A stretch of 50,483 bases of DNA from Vineibacter terrae (lineage in GTDB: Bacteria; Pseudomonadota; Alphaproteobacteria; Reyranellales; Reyranellaceae): the NCBI RefSeq assembly GCF_008039615.1, contig NZ_VDUZ01000063.1:1-50483 (forward strand), given 5' to 3'. The translations under genes and the position numbers were made by a program. Position 1 is the stretch's first letter; every line of letters starts with the position of its first letter. Under the pieces are notes generated by a model. It had not been told where the DNA came from, ran no database searches, and saw only the letters and a list, made by a program, of their open reading frames with translations. Of this stretch, positions 16,073-24,873 are shown piece by piece.

Positions 16073-17074
16073 ATGATCACGAGGCGCAAGGCCATCGTGG
16101 CCGGCAGCGCGCTGCTATCGACGCTGGGCTGGCCGCCTGGCGCATCGGCCCAGACCCGCACCTTCAGCTTCGGCTACGACCAGCCGCGCACCACCGGCTA
16201 CGGTATCCTCGCCGACATCTTCAGCGGCAAGCTGAAGGAGCTCAGCAAGGGCACGCTGCTGATCGACCAGTTCCCCGGCGCGCAGCTCGGCCAGGAGCCG
16301 CAGATGCTGCAGAAGGTGCGCTCGGGCGACATCGACTTCATCATCAGCTCGACCGCCAACGCCTCGACCCTGGCGCCGGAGTCCGGCGTGTTCTCGCTCC
16401 ACTTCATCTTCAAGTCCGAGGATCACCTCAAGAAGGCTATCGCCGATCCGGCGGTGATCAAGGCCGTGCGCGACATGATCGCCGAGCGCGTCCAGGGCGC
16501 CCGGGTGCTGGCGGTGGCGACGCTGGGCCTGCGCAACATCTACAGCAAGCGGGAGATCCGCCGGGTCGAGGACCTCAAGGGCATGAAGATCCGGGTCCAG
16601 GCGACCAAGACCGAGGACACGCACTTCCCGGCCTATGGCGCGCAGGTCGTGCACATGCCGTTCGGCGACGTCTACACCTCGCTGCAGACCGGGGTCGTCG
16701 ATGCCGCCGAGAACGGCGTCAACGTCTACCTGTCGAACAAGCACTACGAAACCGCCCCGATCATGTCGTTCACCCAGCACGAAGCCAACAACAGCGTCGT
16801 CTGGGTCAGCGACAAGGTGTGGAGCAGCCTGAGCGACGAGCAGAGGAAGTGGGTGCAGGAGGCCGCCGACACGGTCGGCCGCGAGCAGCCCGCCCGCGCC
16901 CTGAAGCTGGAGGAAGACTCCGCGGTCCGGCTCGAGAAGATCGGCGTCAAGCTGGTGAAGGATGTCGACAAGTCAGGCTTCATCAGGGCCGCCCAGCCGA
17001 TCCAGGACCAGCTCGCCCAGGAGCTCGGGCCGCACGCCGTGAAGATCCTCGACCTCGTCCGCAAGATCCCGTGA
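16073..17074 (+). CDS. TRAP transporter substrate-binding protein DctP (system 1)
   Basis: This 333-residue periplasmic binding protein begins with TRRKAIVAGSALLSTLGWPPGASA, a signal peptide with a twin-arginine-like start. Typical DctP features follow: GPLSKG-like LSKGTLLIDQFPGAQLG, a helix-rich middle, DLKGMKIRVQATKTEDTHFPAYGAQVVHMPFGDVYTSLQTGVVDAAENG with the conserved ligand-carboxylate region, and HYETAPIMSFTQH. It binds an organic acid in the periplasm and hands it to the QM membrane subunits encoded next. GAGGAG sits six bases before the ATG at 16073, which decides the start over longer frames. The ligand is not predictable by eye. Confidence 0.92.
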   Translation: MITRRKAIVAGSALLSTLGWPPGASAQTRTFSFGYDQPRTTGYGILADIFSGKLKELSKGTLLIDQFPGAQLGQEPQMLQKVRSGDIDFIISSTANASTLAPESGVFSLHFIFKSEDHLKKAIADPAVIKAVRDMIAERVQGARVLAVATLGLRNIYSKREIRRVEDLKGMKIRVQATKTEDTHFPAYGAQVVHMPFGDVYTSLQTGVVDAAENGVNVYLSNKHYETAPIMSFTQHEANNSVVWVSDKVWSSLSDEQRKWVQEAADTVGREQPARALKLEEDSAVRLEKIGVKLVKDVDKSGFIRAAQPIQDQLAQELGPHAVKILDLVRKIP

Positions 17075-17102
17075 CACGCCATCGCCACACGCCGTTGCGG
17101 AC

Positions 17103-17660
17103 ATGAGCATCTACGATCTGGTGTCGCCGCGCGAGCGGCATCTGAAATGGCGCTCGCTCGACGCCGTCGAGGCTGCCGTGATGATCCTGTGCGGCATCGC
17201 GCTCGGCGGCTTCACGGCCTCGGTTTTCCTGGACGTCACCACGCGCACGATCGGCCGGCCCTGGCTCTACCTGCAGGAGGTGACCGGCCACTTCTTCGTC
17301 TGGGGCGTCTTCCTCGGCTGCGCCGCCGCGACGCGCCGCAATGACCACCTGTTCCTGTCCGCCGTCACCGAGACGATGCGCGGCACCCGGCGCCGCTTCT
17401 TCGAGATCTTCAATCGCGGCGTCGTGCTGGCGGTGTCGTTCTGCCTGATCGTGTTCGGCTACCTGAACTTCGTCCATGGCTTCGGCAGCAAGCGCATGCC
17501 GTCGCTGACTCCCGAAGCCACCCTCACCGCGGCGATTCCGGTGTGCGGCGTGCTGGTCATGCTGTTCACCATCGAGCAGATGGTCAACGGCTGGCGCAAC
17601 GGCTTTGAGGATCCGCCGGCCGTGCTCCCCGCGGACGGTGGGCCGGCGCCCCCGCCATGA
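17103..17660 (+). CDS. TRAP transporter small membrane subunit DctQ (system 1)
   Basis: The 185-residue protein has four hydrophobic segments (AVMILCGIALGGFTASVFL, YLQEVTGHFFVWGVFLGCAAA, VVLAVSFCLIVFGYLNF, AIPVCGVLVMLFTIEQMV). The DctQ signature of an RNDH-type loop (RRNDHLFLS) lies between helices 2 and 3. It bridges the periplasmic binding protein and the large transporter subunit. The 3' end overlaps the next gene by four bases, as is usual for coupled QM translation. The proline-rich tail (PPAVLPADGGPAPPP) has no obvious role. Confidence 0.92.
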   Translation: MSIYDLVSPRERHLKWRSLDAVEAAVMILCGIALGGFTASVFLDVTTRTIGRPWLYLQEVTGHFFVWGVFLGCAAATRRNDHLFLSAVTETMRGTRRRFFEIFNRGVVLAVSFCLIVFGYLNFVHGFGSKRMPSLTPEATLTAAIPVCGVLVMLFTIEQMVNGWRNGFEDPPAVLPADGGPAPPP

Positions 17661-18994
17661 GCAACGGGCTCATCCTGGGCCTGATGGCCTTCCTGTTCCT
17701 CTTCCTCGGCTACATGGGCGTGCCCGTCGCCTTCGCGATCATGGCGGGCGTGCTGGCGGCCACGCTCCTGACGCCGATCAGCCTCGCGTCCATCGTCGGC
17801 CAGCTCTTCTACGGCATCGACTCGGAGGCGCTGCTCGCCGTTCCGTTCTTCCTGCTGGTCGGCGAGCTGATGACGTCGGCCCACGTGGTCGGCCGCATGA
17901 TCAATCTCGCCAATGTCATGATCGGCCATATGCGCGGCGGCCTGGCGCAGGTCGTGACGCTGTTCAGCATGTTCTTCGCCGGCATCTCCGGATCGTCGAC
18001 CGCCGATGTCGCGGTGCTGACCCGCACGCTGGCGCCGTCCATGGACGAGGAAGGCTACGACCGCGGCTTCACGGCGGCGCTGATCGCGTCGGCCTCGACC
18101 ATGGCCAACCTGATCCCGCCCAGCATCATGGCGGTGGTCTACGGCGCCACCGGCAACGTCTCCATCGCCGGCCTGTTCCTGGGCGGTGTCGTGCCCGGCG
18201 TCCTGGTCGGCATCGGTCTGATGATCTACAGCCATTTCTTCGGGCCGGTCGGCCGATTGAAGCCGCGCGCGACGCTGGGCCAGCTCAGCGATGCCGCCAA
18301 GGCGTCGGCGCTGCCGCTGATGATCCCCGTCATCATCATGGGCGGCATCCTGACGGGCTGGTTCACGCCCACCGAAGCCGGCATGGCGGCGGTGGTCTAC
18401 ATCCTCCTCGTCGCCATTCCGTTCCTGGCGCGCCAGCACATCCGCAATATCCCGCGCGTCTTCATGTACACCGGGCTGCTCTACTCCATCCCGCTGATCA
18501 CGGTCGCCGCGGCCTCGGCCTTCGGCTGGATGCTGGCCTACCTGAAGGGGCCCGACGTCGTGGCCGCCTGGGTCGAGCATACCGCCGGGCCCGACCCGAT
18601 GCTGATCCTGTTCCTGCTCGTCGGGGTCTTCATCATCGTCGGCGACTTCGTCGACGCGGTCCCGGCGATCATCATCTTCATGCCCATCATCAACAGGCTG
18701 ACCGAGCTGGGCAACATCAACGCGGTGCACATGGGGGTCTGCATCATCGTGACGCTGGCGTTCGGCCTCATCACGCCGCCCTACGGCATCACGCTGCTGA
18801 TGGCATCCAAGTTCACCAATGTCCGCTTCAGCACGGCCATGTTCCGCTCGCTGCCGCTGTACGTCGTGTTCCTCGCCACGATCGTCTTCTGCATCCTGTT
18901 CCCGGACGTGGTCCTGTGGCTGCCCAAGACGGTGCTGCCCGAGTCGGTCGGCTGCTTCAAGGCACCCGGCGGCGCCGGCTATATTTGCCCCTGA
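17657..18994 (+). CDS. TRAP transporter large membrane subunit DctM (system 1)
   Basis: The 445-residue protein has about twelve hydrophobic segments and the DctM hallmarks: MGVPVAFAIMAGVLAATLL at the start, GISGSSTADVAVLTRTLAPSM, IASASTMANLIPPSIMAVVYGA, WFTPTEAGMAAVVY, and FVDAVPAIIIFMPI near the end. It is the Na+- or H+-coupled carrier that moves the solute delivered by the binding protein. It overlaps dctQ by ATGA. The LIPPS and TPTEAG motifs are intact, so it should work. Confidence 0.94.
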   Translation: MSNGLILGLMAFLFLFLGYMGVPVAFAIMAGVLAATLLTPISLASIVGQLFYGIDSEALLAVPFFLLVGELMTSAHVVGRMINLANVMIGHMRGGLAQVVTLFSMFFAGISGSSTADVAVLTRTLAPSMDEEGYDRGFTAALIASASTMANLIPPSIMAVVYGATGNVSIAGLFLGGVVPGVLVGIGLMIYSHFFGPVGRLKPRATLGQLSDAAKASALPLMIPVIIMGGILTGWFTPTEAGMAAVVYILLVAIPFLARQHIRNIPRVFMYTGLLYSIPLITVAAASAFGWMLAYLKGPDVVAAWVEHTAGPDPMLILFLLVGVFIIVGDFVDAVPAIIIFMPIINRLTELGNINAVHMGVCIIVTLAFGLITPPYGITLLMASKFTNVRFSTAMFRSLPLYVVFLATIVFCILFPDVVLWLPKTVLPESVGCFKAPGGAGYICP

Positions 18995-19012
18995 TCGCCG
19001 GGAGACCGCGAC

Positions 19013-19972
19013 ATGCGAATCCTGCACATGCTCACCCTCGCGCTGGCAATGCTGGCAGCCGGCCCGGCGCGCGCCCAGACCTATCCGGCCAAGCCGATCC
19101 GGCTCGTCGTCGGCTACAGCCCCGGCGGCGGCAACGATGTCATGGCCCGCATCGTGGCGGCCAAGCTGCAGGACCGCCTGGGCCAGCCGGTCGTGGTCGA
19201 GAACAAGGCCGGCGCCCAGTCGATCATCGCCGCCGAGCTCGTCGCCAAGGCGGCGCCCGACGGCTACACGCTGCTGGTCGCGCCCAGTGGCCCGATGACC
19301 ATCAACCCGGCGATCTACAGCAAGCTGCCCTACTCGCCGCGTGATGACTTCGCGCCGGTGTCGCTCATCGCCGAGTTTCCCCTGCTGCTGGCCGTCACCG
19401 CCTCGCTGCCGGTGAAGACCGTGCCTGAGCTGATCGCCTATGCCAGGTCGCGGCCGCAGGATGCCAACTACGCATCCAGCGCCGCGCCGTTCCAGCTCGC
19501 CGCCGAGCTGTTCAACCAGAAGACCGGCAGCAAGTTCGTCCACGTGCCGTTCAAGGGCAGCGGCGATGCCGTGGCCGCCGTCGCGACCGGCACCGTGATC
19601 ATGACCATATCGGATGCCGGCCCGATCGCGGCCGGCCTGCAGGGCGGCTCGATCCGGGCCCTGGCGGTGACGTCGGCGGCACGGCATCCGGCCTTCCCCG
19701 GCGTGCCGACCATGGCCGAGGCCGGCATCGCCGACATGGTGATCACGTTGTGGACCGGCATCGTGGCGCCGGCCGGCACGCCTGAGCCGATCGTCAAGCG
19801 CCTGCAGGCGGAGATCGCCGCGGTCATGCGCCTGCCCGACGTGCGCGAGCGCTATGCCAGCCTCGGCATCGACGCGGTGAGCTCGACGCCGCAGGATTAC
19901 GCCCGCCGCATCGCCGACGATATCGCGCGCTGGACGGCCATCGCCAGGGCTGCCGACATCAAGCTCAACTGA
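19013..19972 (+). CDS. Bug/TctC-family periplasmic solute-binding protein
   Basis: The 319-residue protein has a signal peptide ending in GPARAQ. Family marks follow: YPAKPIRLVVGYSPGGGNDVMAR, VVVENKAGAQSIIAAELVAKAAPDGYTLLV, and NQKTGSKFVHVPFKGSGDAVAAVATG. Bug proteins bind carboxylic acids, amino acids or cofactors and in some cases feed a TctAB transporter; no tctAB genes are near. GGGAGA is 8 bases upstream of the ATG. It sits 18 bases after the first TRAP operon and may be co-transcribed with it, which would give one uptake locus two types of binding protein. Confidence 0.92.
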   Translation: MRILHMLTLALAMLAAGPARAQTYPAKPIRLVVGYSPGGGNDVMARIVAAKLQDRLGQPVVVENKAGAQSIIAAELVAKAAPDGYTLLVAPSGPMTINPAIYSKLPYSPRDDFAPVSLIAEFPLLLAVTASLPVKTVPELIAYARSRPQDANYASSAAPFQLAAELFNQKTGSKFVHVPFKGSGDAVAAVATGTVIMTISDAGPIAAGLQGGSIRALAVTSAARHPAFPGVPTMAEAGIADMVITLWTGIVAPAGTPEPIVKRLQAEIAAVMRLPDVRERYASLGIDAVSSTPQDYARRIADDIARWTAIARAADIKLN

Positions 19973-19991
19973 CGCCCGACGGAGCTTGTCC

Positions 19992-21071
19992 ATGCACACC
20001 TTCGATCGCCGCGCCGCCCTCGCAGGCGGCATCGCCGCGCTGGCCGCGCCGGGCGCGCGGGCTCAGCACGAGCAGCACGGGCCGCTCTACGAGCGGCTGA
20101 ACCAGCCAGGTCGGGTGGGCGAGCCCGAGACCGCCGCCACCCAGCGCGTGTACGACAGCCCGGCGTCCAAGGCGGCGACCCAGGGACGCTGGGTCGCCCG
20201 CCAGCCGCTGCCGCTGCCGCGCAGCGAGATGGCCTGGGCGACGGCGCTGAAGGGACAGATGCACCTGGTAGGCGGCTATGGCGAGCAGCGCGTCGACCGG
20301 CCCTACCATCACGTCTACGATCCGGCCACGGACAGGTGGCTCGCCGCCGAGCCGATACCGCGCGGCGCCAACCATGTCGGTGTCGCGACCCTGGACGATC
20401 GGCTCTACGCCATCGGCGGCTTCCTCGGCCAGAACCACACGCCGCACAACGACTGCTTCGTCTTCGGCGCCGACGGCGCCAAGTGGTCGAAGATCGCGCC
20501 GCTGCCGCAGGCCTGCGGCGCCATGGCGTGCGTCGGCTTCGAGGGCAGGATCCACGCCGTCGGCGGCGCCATCGGCGAGGGCTTCGAGAAGCGCCGCTCG
20601 ATCGACTGGCACCTGGCCTACGATCCGGCCACCGACCGCTGGAGCGAACGCGCGCCATTGCCCACCGGGCGCGACCACACGGGCATCGTGGCGGTCGACA
20701 ACCGCCTGCACGTGATCGGCGGCCGCGTCGACACGTTCTACACCAACTCCAATTTCCACCACACCTACGAGACCAGGGAGGACCGCTGGCGCCTGCGCAG
20801 CCCCTTGCCCACGGCGCGCTCGGGCCATGGCGCGGTGGTCCATCGCGGCCGCATCTTCTGCATGGGCGGCGAAGGCGCCAACCGCGTCTTCGCCCAGAAC
20901 GAGGCCTATGATCCCGCTGCCGACCGCTGGGAGGCCTATGCGCCGATGGCCACGCCGCGCCACGGCCTGGGCGCCGTCGCCATCGGCGACTGGATCTACG
21001 TCGCCGGCGGCGGACCGGTCATGGGCGGCGGCTTCCAGAGCGCCGTCCATGAAGCCTTCACGCTGGGCTGA
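19992..21071 (+). CDS. Kelch-repeat protein with export signal
   Basis: The 359-residue protein starts with HTFDRRAALAGGIAALAAPGARA, a twin-arginine-type signal. Kelch blades of roughly 50 residues follow, each with a Gly-Gly turn and an aromatic strand: YDPATDRWLAAEP, YDPATDRWSERAP, YETREDRWRLRSP, YDPAADRWEAYAP, with IGGFLGQ, VGGAIGE, IGGRVDT and MGGEGAN between. I count five to six blades, a beta-propeller. The role is unknown; periplasmic Kelch propellers can bind sugars or act as mutarotases. GGAG lies 7 bases before the ATG at 19992, so the TTG two codons earlier is not needed. Confidence 0.88.
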   Translation: MHTFDRRAALAGGIAALAAPGARAQHEQHGPLYERLNQPGRVGEPETAATQRVYDSPASKAATQGRWVARQPLPLPRSEMAWATALKGQMHLVGGYGEQRVDRPYHHVYDPATDRWLAAEPIPRGANHVGVATLDDRLYAIGGFLGQNHTPHNDCFVFGADGAKWSKIAPLPQACGAMACVGFEGRIHAVGGAIGEGFEKRRSIDWHLAYDPATDRWSERAPLPTGRDHTGIVAVDNRLHVIGGRVDTFYTNSNFHHTYETREDRWRLRSPLPTARSGHGAVVHRGRIFCMGGEGANRVFAQNEAYDPAADRWEAYAPMATPRHGLGAVAIGDWIYVAGGGPVMGGGFQSAVHEAFTLG

Positions 21072-21075
21072 ACTA

Positions 21076-21229
21076 CACCCCTTTCCCCGCGAGAGCGGGG
21101 AGAGGGAGGGGCCCATCGCGCGCAGCGCGATGGGAGGGTGAGGGGTAGCAATGGGCAGCCCAGAACATCCTTCCGAGACTGTTCGTTCGTACCCCTCACC
21201 CAACCTCTCCCCGCTCTCGCGGGGAGAGG
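21076..21229. repeat. Composite palindromic intergenic repeat
   Basis: This spacer between the Kelch gene and the second TRAP operon is almost all inverted repeat. CCCCGC-GAGA-GCGGGG (about 21085-21100), CCCATCGCG to CGCGATGGG (21112-21134) and CTCCCCGC-TCTC-GCGGGGAG (about 21206-21227) are separate hairpins. GGGTGAGGGGTA (21136-21147) pairs perfectly with TACCCCTCACCC (21190-21201). The layout is that of a repeated extragenic element. Confidence 0.8.
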
Positions 21230-21291
21230 AGTATGATTGCGCGGTCCGGATCGTGCATGTAACGATCAATACCTGACAGGGGGGTGAAACG

Positions 21292-22272
21292 ATGATGATC
21301 GACAAGATTGCGGCGCTCGCCGTCGCCGGTGCCATGGCGCTCGTCTCGACAGGCGCAGCGGCGCAGACCAAGTGGGATCTCCCGGCGGCCTATCCCGCGA
21401 CCAACTTCCACACGGTCAACATGCAGAAGTTCGCCGACGCGGTGAAGGCCGGCTCCGGCGGCAAGCTCGAGATCACGATCCACCCCGGCGCCTCGCTGTT
21501 CAAGGCGCCGGAGATCAAGCGGGCGGTGCAGACCGGCCAGGCCCCGATCGGCGAGATCCTGATCTCCAACTTCGAGAACGAGGATCCGCTCTACGGCCTG
21601 GACGTGGTGCCGTTCCTCGCCACCAGCTTCGCGGAAGCGAAGAAGCTGTGGCAGGCGCAGAAGCCGGTGCTGGAGAAGAAGCTGGCGGCCCAGGGCATGA
21701 TCGCGCTGTTCTCGGTGCCGTGGCCGCCGCAGGGCCTCTACGCCAAGAAGGAGGTCAACGCCCTGGCCGACATGAAGGGCATGAAGTTCCGCGCCTACAA
21801 CCGCGGCACGTCGCGCATCGCCGAGCTGACCGGCGCCCAGCCGATCACCATCCAGGCGGCGGAGCTCAGCCAGGCGCTGGCCACCGGCAAGGTCGACTCC
21901 TTCATCTCGTCGGGCGCCACCGGCGTCGATTCCAAGGTGTGGGAGCAGCTCACGCATTTCTACGACACCCAGGCCTGGCTGCCGAAGGACCTCGTGCTGA
22001 TGAACAAGGCGGCGTTCGACAAGCTCGACGATGCCACCAGGAAGGTGGTCATGGCCGAGGCCGCGAAGGCCGAGGCGACGGGCTGGGCCGAGAGCGAGCG
22101 GCTGGCCAAGGGCTTCCTCGAGACCCTGGCCAAGAACGGCATGAAGGTCCAGCCGCCCTCCGCCAAGCTCGGCGCCGAATACAAGGAGCTGGGCAAGAAG
22201 CTGACCGAGGAGTGGCTCGAGAAGGCCGGCGCCGACGGCAAGTCGGTGGTCGAAGCCTACCGCAAGATGTGA
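21292..22272 (+). CDS. TRAP transporter substrate-binding protein DctP (system 2)
   Basis: The 326-residue protein has a signal peptide (KIAALAVAGAMALVSTGAAAQ) and a DctP body: WDLPAAYPATNFHTVNMQKFADAVKA, KLEITIHPGASLFKAPEIKRAVQTGQAPIGE, ADMKGMKFRAYNRGTSRIAELTGAQPITIQAAELSQALATGKVD. It differs clearly from the first system's binding protein, so this is not a recent local duplication. AGGGGGGTG lies upstream of two consecutive ATG codons (21292 and 21295); either could be used. It is followed directly by its own Q and M genes. Confidence 0.93.
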   Translation: MMIDKIAALAVAGAMALVSTGAAAQTKWDLPAAYPATNFHTVNMQKFADAVKAGSGGKLEITIHPGASLFKAPEIKRAVQTGQAPIGEILISNFENEDPLYGLDVVPFLATSFAEAKKLWQAQKPVLEKKLAAQGMIALFSVPWPPQGLYAKKEVNALADMKGMKFRAYNRGTSRIAELTGAQPITIQAAELSQALATGKVDSFISSGATGVDSKVWEQLTHFYDTQAWLPKDLVLMNKAAFDKLDDATRKVVMAEAAKAEATGWAESERLAKGFLETLAKNGMKVQPPSAKLGAEYKELGKKLTEEWLEKAGADGKSVVEAYRKM

Positions 22273-22290
22273 GGCGGTCGGTCCCGGCCG

Positions 22291-22848
22291 ATGCGTGCCT
22301 ATCTGCGCAAGCTCTACGAGGCCGCCGGCGCGCTCGGCGGCCTGTTCATGATCCTGCTGCTGGTGTTCGTCCTCTACTCCGTCGGCCCCGGCGTCGGGTT
22401 GTGGCTCGAGCAGCAGGTCGGCCTGCCGAACCCGTTCAACTACGTGGCGCGCTCGGCTGACGAGTTCGCCGGCTATGCCATGCTGGCGTCGGCCTTCCTG
22501 GCGATGGCCTCCACGTTCGGCCGCGGCGAGCACATCCGGGTCACCCTCTTCCTGCAACGCCTGAGGGGCCGCGCGCGACGCTACGCCGAATTGTGGTGCC
22601 TGGCGCTGGGATCGCTGCTGGCCGGCTACCTGGCGTGGTTCAGCGTGCGGCTGTGCTACGTCTCGTGGCAGCTCAACGATGTCTCCACGGGCCTGATCGC
22701 CGTCCCGCTGTGGATCCCGCAGCTCGGGATGGCGATCGGCGCCGTCGTCCTGGCGATCGCCGTCGTCGAGCAGCTTGTCGTCGTGGCCATGGGCGGCCCG
22801 CTGATGGAAGAGCCATCGGGCGAGGAAGCCATGCACATCGAGCGCTGA
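22291..22848 (+). CDS. TRAP transporter small membrane subunit DctQ (system 2)
   Basis: The 185-residue protein has four hydrophobic helices (GALGGLFMILLLVFVLYSV, DEFAGYAMLASAFLAMAST, LGSLLAGYLAWFSVRLCYV, IPQLGMAIGAVVLAIAVVEQ). A DctQ-type loop FGRGEHIRVTLFLQRL replaces the RRNDH form seen in system 1. It couples the binding protein to the large subunit in the inner membrane. It lies 18 bases after dctP and 9 before dctM, as expected for one operon. Confidence 0.9.
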   Translation: MRAYLRKLYEAAGALGGLFMILLLVFVLYSVGPGVGLWLEQQVGLPNPFNYVARSADEFAGYAMLASAFLAMASTFGRGEHIRVTLFLQRLRGRARRYAELWCLALGSLLAGYLAWFSVRLCYVSWQLNDVSTGLIAVPLWIPQLGMAIGAVVLAIAVVEQLVVVAMGGPLMEEPSGEEAMHIER

Positions 22849-22857
22849 GGCATCGCC

Positions 22858-24177
22858 ATGGGATCGATCGACGCCCAGATCGCCCTGCTCGCGGTCGCCG
22901 CCCTGTTCTTCCTGTTCGGCACCGGCGTCTGGATCGGGCTGAGCATGATCGGGGTGTCGGTGGCCGTGATGTGGATCTTCGCGCCCGCCAAGCCGGCCGG
23001 CGACGCGATGGCCACCACCATCTTCAGCGACACCTCGTCCTGGACGCTGACGGCGCTGCCGCTCTTCATCTGGATGGGCGAGGTGCTGTTCCGCACCGCC
23101 ATCTCCGAGGACATGTTCAGGGGGCTGGCGCCGTGGATGCGCCGCCTGCCCGGCCGGCTGGTGCACACCAACATCATCGGCTGCTCGATCTTCGCCGCCG
23201 TCAGCGGCTCGTCGGCGGCGACCTGCGCCACCATCGGCAAGATGACGGTGCCGGAGCTGAAGCGCCGCGGCTATCCCGACGAGATCGCCATCGGCAGCCT
23301 GTCGGGCGCCGGCACGCTGGGCCTGCTGATCCCGCCGTCGCTGATCATGATCGTCTACGGCGTGCAGGCCGACGTGTCGGTGGCCAAGCTGTTCGCCGCC
23401 GGTGTCATCCCCGGCGTCCTGCTCGCCGGCCTGATGATGGCCTATGTCGCCGGCTGGGCGATGCTCAACCCCTCGAAGGTGCCGCCGCCCGACGCGCCGC
23501 TGTCGCTGGCGCAGAAGCTCCATGAGTCGCGCACCCTGATCCCCGTCGTGCTGCTGATCCTGCTGGTGCTGGGCTCGATCTATGCCGGCATCGCGACGGC
23601 GACGGAGTCGGCGGCGTTCGGCGTGGTCGGCTCCTTCGCGATCGCCGGCTGGCAGCGGCGGCTCGACTGGCGCACCTTCTGGGACAGCGTGATGGGCGCC
23701 ACCCGGCTCACGGCCATGATCCTGCTGATCCTGGCCGGCGCCTCGTACCTGAAGCTGGCGATGGGCTTCACCGGCCTGCCGCGCCACCTCGCCGAGAGCA
23801 TCGCGGCGATGAACCTGTCGCCGGCAGCGCTGATCGTGGTGCTGGCGATCCTCTACATCATCCTCGGCTGCTTCCTCGACGGCATCTCGATGGTGGTGCT
23901 CACCATCGCCATCGTGCTGCCCATGGTCGAGCAGGCCGGCATCGACAAGCTGTGGTTCGGCATCTTCATCACCATCGTGGTCGAGATGGCGCAGATCACG
24001 CCGCCGGTCGGGTTCAATCTCTTCGTCCTGCAGGGCATGACCGGCAAGTCGATCTTCTGGATCGGCCGCGTGTCGCTGCCGTTCTTCATCGCCATGAACA
24101 TCTGCGTCGTGCTGCTCTACCAGTTCCCGGCGCTCGTGCACTTCCTGCCCGACCTGATGGTCAGCGCCGCCCGCTGA
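22858..24177 (+). CDS. TRAP transporter large membrane subunit DctM (system 2)
   Basis: The 439-residue membrane protein shows the DctM motifs: FFLFGTGVWIGLSMIGVSVA, AAVSGSSAATCATIGKMTVPELKRRGY, GSLSGAGTLGLLIPPSLIMIVYG, ATATESAAFGVVGSFA, LGCFLDGISMVVLTIAIVLPMV and MAQITPPVGFNLFVLQGM. It is the ion-coupled carrier of the second TRAP system. GSSAATCAT replaces the GSSTADVA of system 1, again pointing to two different subfamilies and probably different ligands. The gene ends 11 bases from a convergent gene. Confidence 0.93.
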   Translation: MGSIDAQIALLAVAALFFLFGTGVWIGLSMIGVSVAVMWIFAPAKPAGDAMATTIFSDTSSWTLTALPLFIWMGEVLFRTAISEDMFRGLAPWMRRLPGRLVHTNIIGCSIFAAVSGSSAATCATIGKMTVPELKRRGYPDEIAIGSLSGAGTLGLLIPPSLIMIVYGVQADVSVAKLFAAGVIPGVLLAGLMMAYVAGWAMLNPSKVPPPDAPLSLAQKLHESRTLIPVVLLILLVLGSIYAGIATATESAAFGVVGSFAIAGWQRRLDWRTFWDSVMGATRLTAMILLILAGASYLKLAMGFTGLPRHLAESIAAMNLSPAALIVVLAILYIILGCFLDGISMVVLTIAIVLPMVEQAGIDKLWFGIFITIVVEMAQITPPVGFNLFVLQGMTGKSIFWIGRVSLPFFIAMNICVVLLYQFPALVHFLPDLMVSAAR

Positions 24178-24188
24178 AGCCGTGTCCT

Positions 24189-24866
24189 TCAGCCGGGCAG
24201 CCCGGCCCGGAACAGCCGCAGCAGGTCGAGCACGTCGTAGACCGGCAGGCCCAGCGCGCGCCGCAAGGCGGCCGCGTAGGGCGGAAGGTTGGTGCATTCC
24301 AGCACGATGGCGCCGAGATCGGGCTGGCGGTCGGCAAGGGCCCGCCCGGCCTCGAGGGTCTCGCGCTCGACGGCGTCGCGGTCGAGATCGGGCGCGTTGC
24401 CCAGGAACGTGTGTGCGAACGCGCCCCCGGCCGGCATGCCGGCGATCGGCGTGTCGGCGGGCGCGCCCACGGCGGCCAGGTGCGCCGGCGTCAGGCTGGC
24501 CGCGCTGGCGGTCAGCACGCCCACCCGCCTGCCCGCCGGCAGGGTGCGCGCGAGCTGCGGCACCAGCAGCAGCGCCGAGGTGGCCACGGGGATCGGCGAC
24601 ACCGCCGCCAGCTCGGCCTGGAACAGGGCGAGGAAGCCGCAGCTCGTCGCCACCCCGACGGCGCCGCGCTGCGCCAGGCGCCGCGTACTGGCCGCGAGCG
24701 CGCGGCTGACCCGCGCCCGGTCAGGGGCCGCCGACACCGCGTCGAGCGGGCCGATGCCCTCCAGCTGCTCGTAGATCACGGGAAAGGAGAAGCTGGCCGG
24801 GTTGCCGATATCGCCCGCGATCCGCGGGAAGCGGGTGTCGAGCATCAGGATGCCGAGCGGACGCAC
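24189..24866 (-). CDS. Asp/Glu/hydantoin racemase-superfamily protein
   Basis: The 225-residue protein has the two cysteines used for proton exchange in this superfamily: Cys76 in GVATSCGFLALFQ and Cys191 in LECTNLPPY. The N-terminus (LGILMLDTRFPRIAGDIGNP) and VGVLTASA are typical of the maleate isomerase/AroM-like branch, so it may racemise an amino acid or isomerise a dicarboxylate. It starts at a GTG at 24866 with AGGGG just upstream, 7 bases after the stop of the cinA-like gene, so they form a small operon. Next to a TRAP operon, its substrate could be the imported acid; that is only a guess. Confidence 0.82.
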   Translation of the reverse strand: MRPLGILMLDTRFPRIAGDIGNPASFSFPVIYEQLEGIGPLDAVSAAPDRARVSRALAASTRRLAQRGAVGVATSCGFLALFQAELAAVSPIPVATSALLLVPQLARTLPAGRRVGVLTASAASLTPAHLAAVGAPADTPIAGMPAGGAFAHTFLGNAPDLDRDAVERETLEAGRALADRQPDLGAIVLECTNLPPYAAALRRALGLPVYDVLDLLRLFRAGLPG

Positions 24867-24873
24867 CTTCCCC

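Noticed and set aside
17459-20032. A very long antisense frame (857 codons) opposite the TRAP and TctC genes
   Set aside because: It is rich in Arg, Asp, His and Gly, the usual shadow of a high-GC coding strand, and the plus strand holds four well-supported genes.
21196-24297. A 1,033-codon antisense frame opposite TRAP system 2
   Set aside because: It is a GC-driven shadow with His/Asp/Arg-rich composition and no motifs; the sense genes are clear.
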